A stretch of DNA of 64,000 bases from Burkholderiaceae bacterium (GCA_026125795.1 JAHCKM010000004.1:62001-126000); one strand, 5' to 3'. Numbered from the stretch's first letter, positions 17,815 through 27,280 are shown. Program-made: numbers and translations. The notes: a model not told the origin generated them from the letters alone.

Positions 17815-19227
17815 ATGCCGCGCGCCGACGCCCTTGCCGATGCGGCACGCGAGTTCGACAGCGGCGCGTTCCAGCGCACGTTGGCGCGCCGCATCGCACA
17901 TCCCACCGAAAGCCAGAACCCCGAGCGCGCCGGCGCGCTGCACGCCTACCTCAGCGACGAGATCGCGCCGTCTCTGTCGGCGCTCGGCGTGCGCTCGCAG
18001 GTGTACGAGAACCCGCTGCCGGGCAAGCAGCCGTTCTTGATCGGCCGCTGTGTCGAGGATCCAGCGCTGCCCACCGTGCTGGTGTACGGCCACGGCGATG
18101 TCGTGCGCGGACTCGAAGGGCGCTGGCGCGACGCGCTCGACCCGTGGACCCTGCAGGTGCAAGGCGAGCGCTGGTACGGCCGGGGAAGCGCCGACAACAA
18201 GGGCCAGCACAGCATCAACATCGCGGCGTTGCAGGCGGTGCGCGGCGCGCGTGGCGGTCGGCTGGGCTTCAATCTGACCTGGCTGCTCGAGATGGGCGAA
18301 GAGACCGGATCCCCGGGGCTCGCCGAGTTCTGCCGCGCGCACCGCAACGAGCTGACCGCCGACGTGCTGATCGCCAGCGACGGCCCGCGCCTGCGCATCG
18401 AGCGACCCACGGTCTACCTCGGCACTCGCGGCGTGGCCAACTTCGATCTGGCATTGAAGCTGCGCGAAGGCGGCCATCACTCGGGCAACTGGGGCGGCCT
18501 GCTGCGCAATCCCGGCACCGTGCTCGCCCATGCGATCGCCAGCCTGGTCGACGCGCGCGGCCGCATCACGATCGAGGCGTTGCGCCCACCGCCGATTCCG
18601 GCCTCGGTCAAGCGAGCGCTGGCCGACATCGAGGTCGGCGGCGGCGCCGACGAGCCCCCCATCGATCGCGACTGGGGCGAACCGGGCCTGACCCCGGCCG
18701 AACGCGTGTTCGGTTGGAACACCATCGAGGTGCTGGCCATCGGAGTCGGCAACGCGCTGAACCCGGTCAACGCCATCCCGCATGAGGCGCGCGCCACGCT
18801 GCAGCTGCGCTTCGTGGTCGGCACCGATGCGCTGAACCTGCGCTCGCACGTGCTCGGGCATTTGCAGCGGCATGGCTTGCATGACATCGAGGTCAGCGAG
18901 CCGGTGGTGATGGCGGCCACGCGGCTCGAACCCGACAACGACTGGGTGCGCTTTGCGCTGCGCTCGATCGAGGAAACCACCGGCTGCAGGCCTGCGCTGC
19001 TGCCCAACCTTGGCGGCTCGCTGCCCAACGACGTCTTCGCCGAAATCCTCGGCCTGCCCACGGTGTGGGTGCCGCACTCCTACCCCGCGTGCTCGCAACA
19101 CGCACCCAACGAGCATGTGCTGGCACCGTTGATGCGTGAAGGCCTGCTGATGATGACCGGCGTGTTCTATGACCTCGGCGAGCAGGCCGCCACGCTGCCG
19201 CGCCGTTCCCACAAGGACAACGCATGA
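17815..19227 (+). CDS. M20 family metallopeptidase
   Basis: A 470-residue di-zinc amidohydrolase of the M20/ArgE/DapE/carboxypeptidase G2 type. Metal and catalytic motifs in order: VYGHGDVV (metal His, near 90), GRGSADNKGQ (bridging Asp), EMGEETGSPG (general base and metal Glu, near 160). The dimerisation domain (ALNPVNAIPHEARATLQLRFVVG) lies in the centre. No signal peptide. It overlaps the following amidase gene by 4 bases (ATGA), so translation is coupled. Likely role: hydrolysis of a peptide-like or N-acyl amino acid bond within the pathway served by this operon. Confidence 0.85.
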   Translation: MPRADALADAAREFDSGAFQRTLARRIAHPTESQNPERAGALHAYLSDEIAPSLSALGVRSQVYENPLPGKQPFLIGRCVEDPALPTVLVYGHGDVVRGLEGRWRDALDPWTLQVQGERWYGRGSADNKGQHSINIAALQAVRGARGGRLGFNLTWLLEMGEETGSPGLAEFCRAHRNELTADVLIASDGPRLRIERPTVYLGTRGVANFDLALKLREGGHHSGNWGGLLRNPGTVLAHAIASLVDARGRITIEALRPPPIPASVKRALADIEVGGGADEPPIDRDWGEPGLTPAERVFGWNTIEVLAIGVGNALNPVNAIPHEARATLQLRFVVGTDALNLRSHVLGHLQRHGLHDIEVSEPVVMAATRLEPDNDWVRFALRSIEETTGCRPALLPNLGGSLPNDVFAEILGLPTVWVPHSYPACSQHAPNEHVLAPLMREGLLMMTGVFYDLGEQAATLPRRSHKDNA

Positions 19228-20633
19228 ACCAGGACCTGGCCGATTGCACGGCGACCGAGCTGCTGGCGCTGTACCGCTCGAAACAGGCGTCGCCGGTCGA
19301 GGCCGCACGCGCGGTGCTGTCGCGCATCGAGCGCCTGAACCCGAAGCTGCTCGCCTACTGCCACGTCGCACCCGACGAGGCGCTCGCATCGGCGCGTGCC
19401 AGCGAGGCACGATGGCAGCGCGCCGAGCCGATCGGCGCGCTCGATGGCGTGCCGGCGTCGATCAAGGACCTGATCCTCACCAAGGGCTGGCCCACGCTGC
19501 GCGGCAGCCGCACCGTCGACGCCAACCAGCCGTGGGACATCGACGCGCCGGCCAGCGCGCGTCTGCGCGAGGCCGGCGCCGTGCTGCTGGGAAAGACCAG
19601 CACGCCGGAGTTCGGCTGCAAGGGCGAGACCAATTCGCCGCGCACCGGCATCACGCGCAACCCTTGGGACACGAGCAAGACGCCCGGAGGCTCCTCGGGG
19701 GGCACCGCGGCTGCGGTGGCGGCGGGCTTGGGTCCGCTGTCGGTCGGTACCGACGGCGCCGGCAGCGTGCGCATTCCGGCGGCGTTTTGCGGCAACTTTG
19801 GCTTGAAGCCGAGCTTCGGCCGGGTGCCGGCCTATCCGCTGTCGCCGTTCGGCACCGTGGCGCACCTGGGGCCGCACACGATGAGCGTGCGCGATGCGGC
19901 GCTGATGCTCAACGTGCTCGCGCAGCCCGACGCACGAGACTGGACTTCGCTGCCATACGACGCACGCGACCACACCGTCGGGCTGGACGACGGCATTCGT
20001 GGGCTGCGCATCGCCTGGTCACCCACATTGGGTTATGCGAAGACCGTGCACAGCGAGGTGGCCGCTGCGTGCGCCAAGGCGGTGGAGGCGCTGCGAGAGT
20101 TGGGTGCACACGTCGAGGCGGTCGACCCGGGTTTCGAAGACCCGTTGGAGATCACCTGCGGGCTGTGGTTCGTCGGCGCCTGGACCTTGTGGAACACGCT
20201 GACGCCGGCGCAGCAGAAGGTCACCGACCCCGATTTCGCGGCCGAGGCCGAGCTCGGCAGCCGGCTCAGCGCGCTCGACGTGCAGCGCCTGCAGCTGCGC
20301 CGCGGCGCGCTCGGGTCGCACATGCGCCAGTTCATGCTGCGCTTCGACCTGCTCGTCACGCCGACGGTCGCGGTGCCGGCGTTCGACGCCAAGCCTGCCG
20401 GTCATGCGCCGTTCGACACGAGCACGATGCTGGGTTGGACGCCCTTCTCGTATCCGTTCAACCTGACGCAGCAGCCGGCCTGCACGATCCCGTGCGGTCT
20501 CACATCGGCGGGCCTGCCGATCGGGCTGCAGATCGTCGGGCCGATGTTCGGCGACGCGCTGGTGCTGCGCGCCGCGCGCGCCTACGAGTCGGTGCGGCCG
20601 ATCACGCGGCCCGACTGGCGCCGGATCACGTGA
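19224..20633 (+). CDS. amidase (amidase-signature family), first of two
   Basis: 469 residues. The Ser-cisSer-Lys triad is visible: K81 in PASIKDLILTKG, the serine pair in GGSSGG (155-160) and the nucleophile S181 in GTDGAGSVRIPA. The family hydrolyses amides, acts as GatA, or opens ring-derived ureas; GatA is unlikely because gatB and gatC are absent. It is translationally coupled to the M20 gene upstream (ATGA) and to the second amidase downstream (GTGA). Confidence 0.87.
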   Translation: MNQDLADCTATELLALYRSKQASPVEAARAVLSRIERLNPKLLAYCHVAPDEALASARASEARWQRAEPIGALDGVPASIKDLILTKGWPTLRGSRTVDANQPWDIDAPASARLREAGAVLLGKTSTPEFGCKGETNSPRTGITRNPWDTSKTPGGSSGGTAAAVAAGLGPLSVGTDGAGSVRIPAAFCGNFGLKPSFGRVPAYPLSPFGTVAHLGPHTMSVRDAALMLNVLAQPDARDWTSLPYDARDHTVGLDDGIRGLRIAWSPTLGYAKTVHSEVAAACAKAVEALRELGAHVEAVDPGFEDPLEITCGLWFVGAWTLWNTLTPAQQKVTDPDFAAEAELGSRLSALDVQRLQLRRGALGSHMRQFMLRFDLLVTPTVAVPAFDAKPAGHAPFDTSTMLGWTPFSYPFNLTQQPACTIPCGLTSAGLPIGLQIVGPMFGDALVLRAARAYESVRPITRPDWRRIT

Positions 20634-22072
20634 CCGACATCATCGACTTCGATGCGCACGCGCTGTCGCGCGCCATCCACGCGCAGGAGGTGTCCTGCGT
20701 CGAGGTGATGCAGGCGTACCTGGCGCGCATCCATCGCGTCAATCCGCGCTTCAACGCGATCGTCAGCCTCGCGCCCGACGATGCGTTGCTGTCGCAGGCG
20801 GCGCAGCGCGACGCCGAGCTGCAGCGCGGAGCAAGCCGCGGATTCCTGCACGGCATGCCGCAAGCGATCAAGGACGCAGCGAGCGCCATCGGCTTTCCCA
20901 CCACCTACGGCAGCCCGCTGCTGAAGGACCACGTGGCGCACATCGACAGCTTGATGGTCCAGCGCATGAAAGACGCCGGCTGCATCGTGATCGGCAAGAC
21001 CAACATGCCCGAGTTCGGTCTCGGGTCGCACACCTTCAACACGCTGTTCGGCGCCACCGGCAACGCCTGGGATCCTTCCCGGAGCGCCGGCGGCTCCAGC
21101 GGCGGTGCGGCGGTGGGCCTGGCGCAACGGCTGCTGCCACTGGCAGACGGCTCCGATTTCATGGGCAGCCTGCGCAACCCCGCGGCGTGGAACCACGTGT
21201 TCGGAATGCGCCCGAGCCAGGGCCGCGTGCCCTATTGGCCCACCGCCGACGCCTGGGTCGCACAACTCGCCACCGAGGGCCCGATGGCGCGCACCGTGCG
21301 CGACCTGGCCCGGCTGCTGTCGATCCAGTCCGGCCACGATCCGCGCGTTCCGCTGTCGATCGCACAGGGCACGCAGGACTTCATGCCAGGGCCCGATGCT
21401 TCGGTGGGCGGCGCGCGCATCGCATGGCTTGGTGATCTCGGCGGCCATCTCGCGATGGAGCCCGGCCTGTTGGCTGCGTGCGAGCGCGCCTTGACGACCC
21501 TGGCTGACGCCGGCGCATGGGTGGAACCGCATGCGTCGCTGGGCGTCGACCTGGAGCGCGTGTGGCAGGCATGGCTGGTGTGGCGGCGTCTGCTGGTGGC
21601 CCCGCGCGTAGCCGCCGCACTCGCGCTGCCGGGCGCCACGCGCGAGCAGATCAAGCCGGATGCGCTGTGGGAGCACGACCAGGCGCAAGCATTGAGCGCC
21701 ACCGAGTTCATGCGCGCCAGCGAGACGCGCACGCGATTCCATGCGCAGATGTTGTCGCTGCTGCAGCGCTTCGATGCACTGGCGTTGCCAGTGACCCAGG
21801 TGTGGCCGTTCGACGTGCACGCGCTGTGGCCGCGCGAGATTGCCGGCCGCACGATGGACACCTACCACCGCTGGATGGAGGTGACGCTGTACGCCACGTT
21901 CGCCGGCTTGCCAGCGATCAGCGTGCCCGCAGGCTTCGACCCCATCCGGGGCGTGCCGACCGGCTTGCAGTTGATCGGCCAGCCGCACGGCGATGCCTCA
22001 CTGCTGCGGCTCGCCGCCGGCTACGAGGCGCTGATCGGGCCGGAGCTCCGGCGTCGCCCGCCGGAGCCCTGA
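20630..22072 (+). CDS. amidase (amidase-signature family), second of two
   Basis: About 480 residues from a GTG start at 20630 that overlaps the stop of the first amidase (GTGA). The triad is conserved: Lys in MPQAIKDAASA, GGSSGG near 153-158, and nucleophile Ser in DGSDFMGSLRNPA. The latter differs from the paralogue's GTDGAGSVRIPA, so the two are not recent duplicates and probably have different substrates. The frame is open far upstream through the first amidase, but that is a shadow. It is the last gene of the ABM-M20-amidase-amidase operon. Confidence 0.87.
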   Translation: MTDIIDFDAHALSRAIHAQEVSCVEVMQAYLARIHRVNPRFNAIVSLAPDDALLSQAAQRDAELQRGASRGFLHGMPQAIKDAASAIGFPTTYGSPLLKDHVAHIDSLMVQRMKDAGCIVIGKTNMPEFGLGSHTFNTLFGATGNAWDPSRSAGGSSGGAAVGLAQRLLPLADGSDFMGSLRNPAAWNHVFGMRPSQGRVPYWPTADAWVAQLATEGPMARTVRDLARLLSIQSGHDPRVPLSIAQGTQDFMPGPDASVGGARIAWLGDLGGHLAMEPGLLAACERALTTLADAGAWVEPHASLGVDLERVWQAWLVWRRLLVAPRVAAALALPGATREQIKPDALWEHDQAQALSATEFMRASETRTRFHAQMLSLLQRFDALALPVTQVWPFDVHALWPREIAGRTMDTYHRWMEVTLYATFAGLPAISVPAGFDPIRGVPTGLQLIGQPHGDASLLRLAAGYEALIGPELRRRPPEP

Positions 22073-22101
22073 CCCCGCCCCGCCTCACGCGTGCTGCAAG
22101 G

Positions 22102-22848
22102 TCACGGTCCGTCCCACGTGTAGATCGGAATCTCCTCGATCTCGGTGCCGAGCTGCAACACGATGTGCCGGTGCGACGTCAACTCGATGGTGGCGGGATC
22201 GCCGGTGAACTCGGTCACCGTGCCGTTGTCGACCACATACACCGCCGTCAGCGCATCCGTCGTGATGCCGGCCACGTTGTTGGCCAGCAGCGGCATGCCC
22301 CAGACCGCGAAGAACTGTCCCAGCGTGTAGGTCGCGGCAGTGGCACCCTCGGTGTGGATGCGGCCCGATCGGTCATCGGTATGCGTGTGGATGCTGTAGA
22401 CGCAGGTCAGCGCGCCGGTGGCGTCGCGCACGATGCCGATGCGACCCGGCAGCGCCAGTTGTTCGCCGTTGCGAACGATCGACAGGTGCGTGAACTTCGT
22501 CGACGTGGTGTTGACCGGCCCGCACGCAACGCCTGCCACTGTTTGGCCCGTGCCGCCGATGGCGGTGACCCCTTCGGGGAAGGCCGTCGTGCCGATCTGC
22601 CGGGCGTCCTGGATGCTGCCGCCATCGACGGTGGTGGGCAGTCCGGGTGCTGGCGCAGGCGAGGGCGCAGGTTCGGGTGCAGGAGCCGGAGCGGGTCCAG
22701 GCGCGGGCGCGGGTATCGGCTCGGGGGCGGGCGCGGGGTCGTCTCCACCGCCTCCACCGCATGCGGTGGCAGCCGCCACGACAAAGAGCGCCGACAACCG
22801 GGCAAGGCTGGCAGCACGTGATGTGCAGACCGGGCTGAGGTTCTTCAT
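22102..22848 (-). CDS. predicted lipoprotein with Pro-Ala linker, function unknown
   Basis: 248 residues. The signal sequence ends in a lipobox-like ATAC with C30, followed by a Gly run and a 33-residue Pro-Ala-Glu linker (about 38-70, encoded at 22639-22737). The remaining 175-residue domain (TTVDGGSIQDARQIGTTAF to IPIYTWDGP) is not recognised; it is rich in beta-prone, Thr- and Ile-containing stretches. GGAG lies 10 bases upstream of ATG 22848. It was probably exported and anchored in the outer membrane, with the linker spanning off the lipid. Divergent from putA. Confidence 0.72.
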   Translation of the reverse strand: MKNLSPVCTSRAASLARLSALFVVAAATACGGGGGDDPAPAPEPIPAPAPGPAPAPAPEPAPSPAPAPGLPTTVDGGSIQDARQIGTTAFPEGVTAIGGTGQTVAGVACGPVNTTSTKFTHLSIVRNGEQLALPGRIGIVRDATGALTCVYSIHTHTDDRSGRIHTEGATAATYTLGQFFAVWGMPLLANNVAGITTDALTAVYVVDNGTVTEFTGDPATIELTSHRHIVLQLGTEIEEIPIYTWDGP

Positions 22849-22941
22849 GAGTTGTCTCCAAAGGTCGGCCGCCATCGTCCGGAGCGGCCGTTCCGCGCCG
22901 CGAAGCGGTCGGGCGCGATCCGGCAATTGACGTTCCCGAAA

Positions 22942-22956
22942 TGTGCGCAGCGCACA
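22942..22956. promoter_or_regulatory. perfect inverted repeat upstream of putA
   Basis: TGTGCGC-A-GCGCACA, with 7-bp arms and one central base, lies 17 bases before the chosen putA start and about 95 bases upstream of the divergent lipoprotein gene. PutA here lacks its own DNA-binding domain, so a separate regulator binding this site is plausible. Inference only. Confidence 0.4.
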
Positions 22957-22973
22957 ATGGAACCCCCAGCCGC

Positions 22974-25900
22974 ATGCATGCACGCACGCCGCCGATGAAC
23001 GCCCGCTTGCCATCCCCTTATCGCGAGGAAGTGCCGATCGTCGATGCGCTGCTGCAATCGCTGGCCGGTCGACTCGACTGGCATGCCGTGGTCGCTGCCG
23101 CCACGCCTTGGGTGCAGGCTGTGCGCGACAAGCCTGCGCCGTTCTGGGCACTGGAGTCGCTGCTGCGCGAGTATCCGATCAGCAGCGCCGAAGGACTGGC
23201 ACTGATGCGCCTGGCCGAGGCGCTGCTGCGCGTGCCCGATGCCGAGACCGCCATCGCGCTCACCGCAGATCAGCTCGGTCGTGCCGATTTCGCGGCCGAG
23301 GGCGACAGCGAGTCGCCGCATCGTTTGTTGGCGACGCTGTCGTCGAGCGCCATCGTGCTGGCCAAGCGCTGGTTGCCGGACGTCGGTGAACGACCCGGGC
23401 TGCTCGAGCGCCTGGGGTCGCGCACCGTTGTCGCTGCCACCGTGCGCGCGATCCAATTGCTCGGTCGACAGTTCGTGCTCGGCCGCCACATCGACGAGGC
23501 GCTCCACGAAGCAGCCGCTCAGCGCCGCGAGGCACCCACGCTGCGCTTTTCGTTCGACATGCTGGGCGAGGGCGCGCGCACCGAGCGCGATGCGCTGCGC
23601 TACCTGGCCGCCTACGACGGCGCGATCCGCACGATTGCGACGCAGGCGCCGCGAGGCGGCGCTGCAACGCCGGCGCAGCGCGACGGCATCTCGATCAAGC
23701 TGTCGGCGCTGCATGCGCGCTACGAAGACGCGCAGCGTGAGCGTGTGATGCGCGAGCTGGTGCCGCGGCTGACACCGCTGCTCGATCTGGCGGCCGGTGC
23801 CGACATCAACCTGACGATCGACGCCGAAGAAAGCGATCGGCTCGAGCTGTCGCTCGACGTGTTCGATGCGCTCGCCGCCCACGTGCAGCAGCGCGCAGCG
23901 CGCTGGAGCGGGTTCGGGCTCGCGGTGCAGGCCTACCAGACGCGCGTGGTCGAGGTGATCGACGAGGTGGCGCGCATCGCGCGCGCGCGGCGCCTGCGCT
24001 TCATGGTGCGGCTGGTCAAGGGTGCCTACTGGGACGGCGAAATCAAGCGCGCGCAGGAAGGCGGCTTCGACGGCTACCCGGTGTTCACGCACAAGCAACA
24101 CACCGACATCGCATACCTCGCCGGCGCGCGTGCGCTGATCGCGCACCACGAGCTGATCCTGCCGCAGTTCGCCACGCACAACGCCGGCACCATCGCGGCG
24201 ATCGTGCAGATGGCACATGACCAGGGCGCGGGCTTCGAGATGCAGCGGCTGCACGGCATGGGCGAGGGCGTGTACCGCGAGGTGCTGGCCTCGTTGCCGC
24301 AGCTGAATCTGCGCGCATATGCGCCTGTGGGAGAGCACCGCGACCTTTTGGCCTATCTGGTGCGGCGCTTGCTCGAGAACGGCGCCAACTCGTCATTCGT
24401 TCACCAGCTGTCCGACACCAGCGTGCCGGCGCATGAGCTGCTCGCGTCGCCGCTGCAGCGCATGCCCGCTTCAGGCCAGCCGTTGCCGCGCAATCTGTAC
24501 GGGCCGGCGCGCATCAACCCGCGCGGCGTGGACCTTGCCTGCATCGACCAGCGCATGCCGCTGTTCGAGGCATGGTCGCGCGTCTCGGTGCCGGTGGTGC
24601 ACGAGGCCGATGCTGCCGCCGTCGAAGCCGCGATGCAGCAACTGCGCGCCGGCTGGTTCGATTGGAACGCGCGCCCGGTGCAGGAGCGCGCCAACATCCT
24701 CGAGCTGGCCGCCGAGCGGCTGCAAGAGCGGCTGCCGGAGTTCTGCGCGCTGCTGGTGGCCGAAGGCCGCAAGACCTGGGGCGACTGCGTTTCGGAAGTG
24801 CGCGAAGCGATCGACTTCTGCCGCTACTACGCGCTCGAGGCGCGCACGAGGCTCGCGCCGATGTCGCTGCCCGGACCCACCGGTGAGCGCAACGAGCTGC
24901 GCCTGCATGGTCGCGGCGTGTTCGTGTGCATCTCGCCTTGGAACTTTCCGCTCGCCATCTTCGCCGGTCAGGTGGTGGCGGCGCTCGTCGCCGGCAATGC
25001 GGTTGCGGCGAAACCGGCCGAGCAGACGCCCGGCGTCGCGCAGGCGTTTGTCGAGCTGCTGCACGAGGCCGGCGTGCCGCACGACGCATTGCGCTTGCTG
25101 CACGGTTCAGGCGACACCGTTGGCGCGAAGCTGGTGGCGCACCGGTTGTGCGCCGGCGTGTGCTTCACGGGCTCGACGCAGGTGGCCAAGCACATCCAGC
25201 GTGCGCTGGCCGCCTCCGACGGTCCGATCGTGCCGCTGATCGCCGAGACCGGCGGCCTGAACGCGATGGTGGTGGACTCGACCGCGCTGCCCGAGCAGGT
25301 GATCGACGCGGTGGTGCAGAGCGCGTTCCGCTCGGCCGGCCAGCGCTGCTCGGCGTTGCGGTTGCTGTGCGTGCACGAGTCGATAACCACGCCGCTGATC
25401 GAGATGCTGGCCGGCGCGATGCACGAGCTGCGCATCGGTGCACCACAGGAGCTGTCCACCGACGTCGGCCCGGTCATCGACGCCGAGGCACACGCCAATC
25501 TGTCGCGCCACGTGTCGCGGCTCGAACGCGACGCTCGCCTGTTGGCGCGCAGCCGCATCGACGACCGGTTTGCGGCCACGCACATCGCGCCGGTGGCGTT
25601 CGAGATCGATGCGATCGAAGACCTGCGTGAAGAGGTTTTCGGCCCGGTGCTGCACGTGGTGCGTTACGGTGGCGGCGTCGATGCGCTGGTCCAGCGCATC
25701 AACGCGCTCGGCTACGGCCTGACGCTGGGCGTGCAGACGCGCATCGACAGCCGCGCGCTGCGCATTGCCGAGCGCGCCGCCATCGGCAACGTCTACGTCA
25801 ACCGCAACATGATCGGCGCGGTGGTCGGTGTGCAGCCGTTCGGCGGCGAAGGCCTTTCAGGCACCGGCCCGAAGGCCGGTGGCCCGCATTACCTCTACCG

Positions 25901-25979
25901 CTTTTGCGCCGAGCAGACGCTGACGATCAACACCGCGGCGGCCGGCGGCAACGCGTCGCTGCTGACCGGCCAGACCTGA
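22974..25979 (+). CDS. putA: bifunctional proline dehydrogenase / L-glutamate-gamma-semialdehyde dehydrogenase
   Basis: About 1001 residues. It oxidises proline to glutamate in two steps: an FAD-dependent PRODH barrel and an NAD-dependent aldehyde dehydrogenase joined by a channel. PRODH motifs: FMVRLVKGAYWDGEIKRAQ, then LPQFATHNAGTIAAI. ALDH motifs: SPWNFPLAIFAGQV, ETGGLNAMVVDS and the catalytic Cys in AGQRCSALRL. The N-terminal ribbon-helix-helix repressor domain of trifunctional PutA is absent, so this is the minimal type. The start is uncertain: ATG 22974 is used; 22995 and 22941 are alternatives and none has a strong ribosome binding site. Confidence 0.94.
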   Translation: MHARTPPMNARLPSPYREEVPIVDALLQSLAGRLDWHAVVAAATPWVQAVRDKPAPFWALESLLREYPISSAEGLALMRLAEALLRVPDAETAIALTADQLGRADFAAEGDSESPHRLLATLSSSAIVLAKRWLPDVGERPGLLERLGSRTVVAATVRAIQLLGRQFVLGRHIDEALHEAAAQRREAPTLRFSFDMLGEGARTERDALRYLAAYDGAIRTIATQAPRGGAATPAQRDGISIKLSALHARYEDAQRERVMRELVPRLTPLLDLAAGADINLTIDAEESDRLELSLDVFDALAAHVQQRAARWSGFGLAVQAYQTRVVEVIDEVARIARARRLRFMVRLVKGAYWDGEIKRAQEGGFDGYPVFTHKQHTDIAYLAGARALIAHHELILPQFATHNAGTIAAIVQMAHDQGAGFEMQRLHGMGEGVYREVLASLPQLNLRAYAPVGEHRDLLAYLVRRLLENGANSSFVHQLSDTSVPAHELLASPLQRMPASGQPLPRNLYGPARINPRGVDLACIDQRMPLFEAWSRVSVPVVHEADAAAVEAAMQQLRAGWFDWNARPVQERANILELAAERLQERLPEFCALLVAEGRKTWGDCVSEVREAIDFCRYYALEARTRLAPMSLPGPTGERNELRLHGRGVFVCISPWNFPLAIFAGQVVAALVAGNAVAAKPAEQTPGVAQAFVELLHEAGVPHDALRLLHGSGDTVGAKLVAHRLCAGVCFTGSTQVAKHIQRALAASDGPIVPLIAETGGLNAMVVDSTALPEQVIDAVVQSAFRSAGQRCSALRLLCVHESITTPLIEMLAGAMHELRIGAPQELSTDVGPVIDAEAHANLSRHVSRLERDARLLARSRIDDRFAATHIAPVAFEIDAIEDLREEVFGPVLHVVRYGGGVDALVQRINALGYGLTLGVQTRIDSRALRIAERAAIGNVYVNRNMIGAVVGVQPFGGEGLSGTGPKAGGPHYLYRFCAEQTLTINTAAAGGNASLLTGQT

Positions 25980-25982
25980 TGC

Positions 25983-27053
25983 TCAGCGATCCAGGCGCTG
26001 CTCGCGCCACAGCGCGGTGGCCTGTTGCACCGGCCGATCCGAGAAGCTGAAAAGCACGCATTCCTCACGCGCCTGCAGCTGCAGCCGCTGCCACGAGGGC
26101 ACGACGAAGTGATCGCGTGGTGCAAACTCGAAGCGCTGTTGCGCCGCGTCTTCGCCGAGGATGGCCACGCCGTGGCCCTCGACGACGCTGAACACGGCAC
26201 CGTCGGTCTGCCGATACGGCTTGCCCTCGAAGCGCGCCGGCAGCAGCTGAAGGAACGCTGCCATCGTCGGCGTCGGCGCACCGCCGGTGGCCGGGTTGAT
26301 GTAGGCAAGCTTGACGCCGTCCCAGGCGTCGAGCGCGCCATCGCGCTGCAGCCGCGCCAGAGCTTCGCGCGACCGCGCATAGGGGTAGCTGAAGATCGGG
26401 GACGTGGCACCATGCGGCGAGGCCTCGCGCAGCGGCGCCATGTTGGCGCCGTAGCGCGCGAGGTTGTGGCCTTCCGGTCGCGTGACGGCTTGCGACGCGG
26501 TGCTGGCGTTCTCGGCGAAGCCGGCATCGAAGAAGCGCACGATCGGGATGTCGAGCCCGTCGAGCCACACCACCGGTGCTCCGGCATCGCTGCCATGGTC
26601 GTGCCAGGTCCACGCCGGCGTGATGATGAAGTCGCCCGGCTGCATCGTCGTGCGCTCGCCGTTGACCGCGGTGTACGCCCCCTGGCCCTCGACGACGAAG
26701 CGCAGTGCCGATTGTGTGTGCCGGTGCGCCGGTGCCACCTCGCCGGGCAGGATCAGCTGCAGCCCGGCATAAAGCGACTGCGTGATGCTCGCCAGGCCCG
26801 GCAACCCGGGGTTCTCGAGCACGAGCACACGGCGCACCGCCTCGGCCGCGCTGATGATCTCGCCCGCGCGCATCAGGTGCGGCCTCAGCGCGTCGTAGCG
26901 CCAGTGCGCAGCGACGCATGGCGTGGCCGGTTGCATCGGCACCAGGGCGTGCAGTTGCTCCCACAACGGACTCAGGTGCAGCGACTGAATTGCCTGGTAA
27001 TACGCCTGCCGTTCGGCGGCGACTCGGGCGTTGGGATCGGGTCGTGCAGACAT
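25983..27053 (-). CDS. gentisate 1,2-dioxygenase
   Basis: A 356-residue bicupin Fe(II) dioxygenase that opens gentisate to maleylpyruvate. The N-terminal cupin has HRHTQSALRFVVEG (H110, H112) and ITPAWTWHDHG (H151, H153) as metal ligands; the second cupin near 270-340 keeps VVEGHGVAILGED but not the full ligand set, as is typical. An AGGAG site precedes ATG 27053. It is divergent from a MarR-type regulator with two candidate operators between them. Maleylpyruvate isomerase and fumarylpyruvate hydrolase genes, usual partners, are not in the window. A salicylate 1,2-dioxygenase activity is possible in this family. Confidence 0.88.
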   Translation of the reverse strand: MSARPDPNARVAAERQAYYQAIQSLHLSPLWEQLHALVPMQPATPCVAAHWRYDALRPHLMRAGEIISAAEAVRRVLVLENPGLPGLASITQSLYAGLQLILPGEVAPAHRHTQSALRFVVEGQGAYTAVNGERTTMQPGDFIITPAWTWHDHGSDAGAPVVWLDGLDIPIVRFFDAGFAENASTASQAVTRPEGHNLARYGANMAPLREASPHGATSPIFSYPYARSREALARLQRDGALDAWDGVKLAYINPATGGAPTPTMAAFLQLLPARFEGKPYRQTDGAVFSVVEGHGVAILGEDAAQQRFEFAPRDHFVVPSWQRLQLQAREECVLFSFSDRPVQQATALWREQRLDR

Positions 27054-27197
27054 GTGGTGTCTCCTATGCGGCGAGCGGCCGCTCGGGATCGATGCCCCGA
27101 TAGAGCCCGTGCGTGCCGATGAAGCCGGCCGACTCTTCGCCCGATTGGAACATGGGGTTGCGCAGCTCGCGCATCATCGTCGCATCCGAAGAATCGC

Positions 27198-27249
27198 TTC
27201 GCATACTAAACATATGCGAACGAAGCACATCCGGGTTACTCCGTATACG
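27198..27249. promoter_or_regulatory. two candidate MarR operators between gentisate dioxygenase and its regulator
   Basis: Site 1 is TTCGCATA-N7-TATGCGAA (27198-27205 with 27213-27220), a perfect 8-bp inverted repeat. Site 2 contains CGTATACG (27242-27249) within TCCGTATACGAA and shares the TTCGyATA half-site. The region 27054-27280 must hold both divergent promoters. Two similar palindromes 40 bases apart next to a marR gene are typical MarR operators. Confidence 0.62.
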
Positions 27250-27280
27250 AAACAATCGTCCGGGGCCGCAGGCTGCCCGC

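Noticed and set aside
19169-20629. in-frame N-terminal extension of the second amidase
   Set aside because: It overlaps the whole first amidase and is rich in Arg and Ala without similarity; GTG 20630 with the GTGA overlap is the real start.
22639-22737. repetitive GC-rich tract, considered as a satellite or CRISPR-like repeat
   Set aside because: It encodes the Pro-Ala linker of the lipoprotein in frame; units are not of constant length and there are no spacers.
22845-24338. 497-codon minus-strand open frame opposite putA
   Set aside because: PutA is well conserved throughout this part; the minus frame has no recognisable motif.
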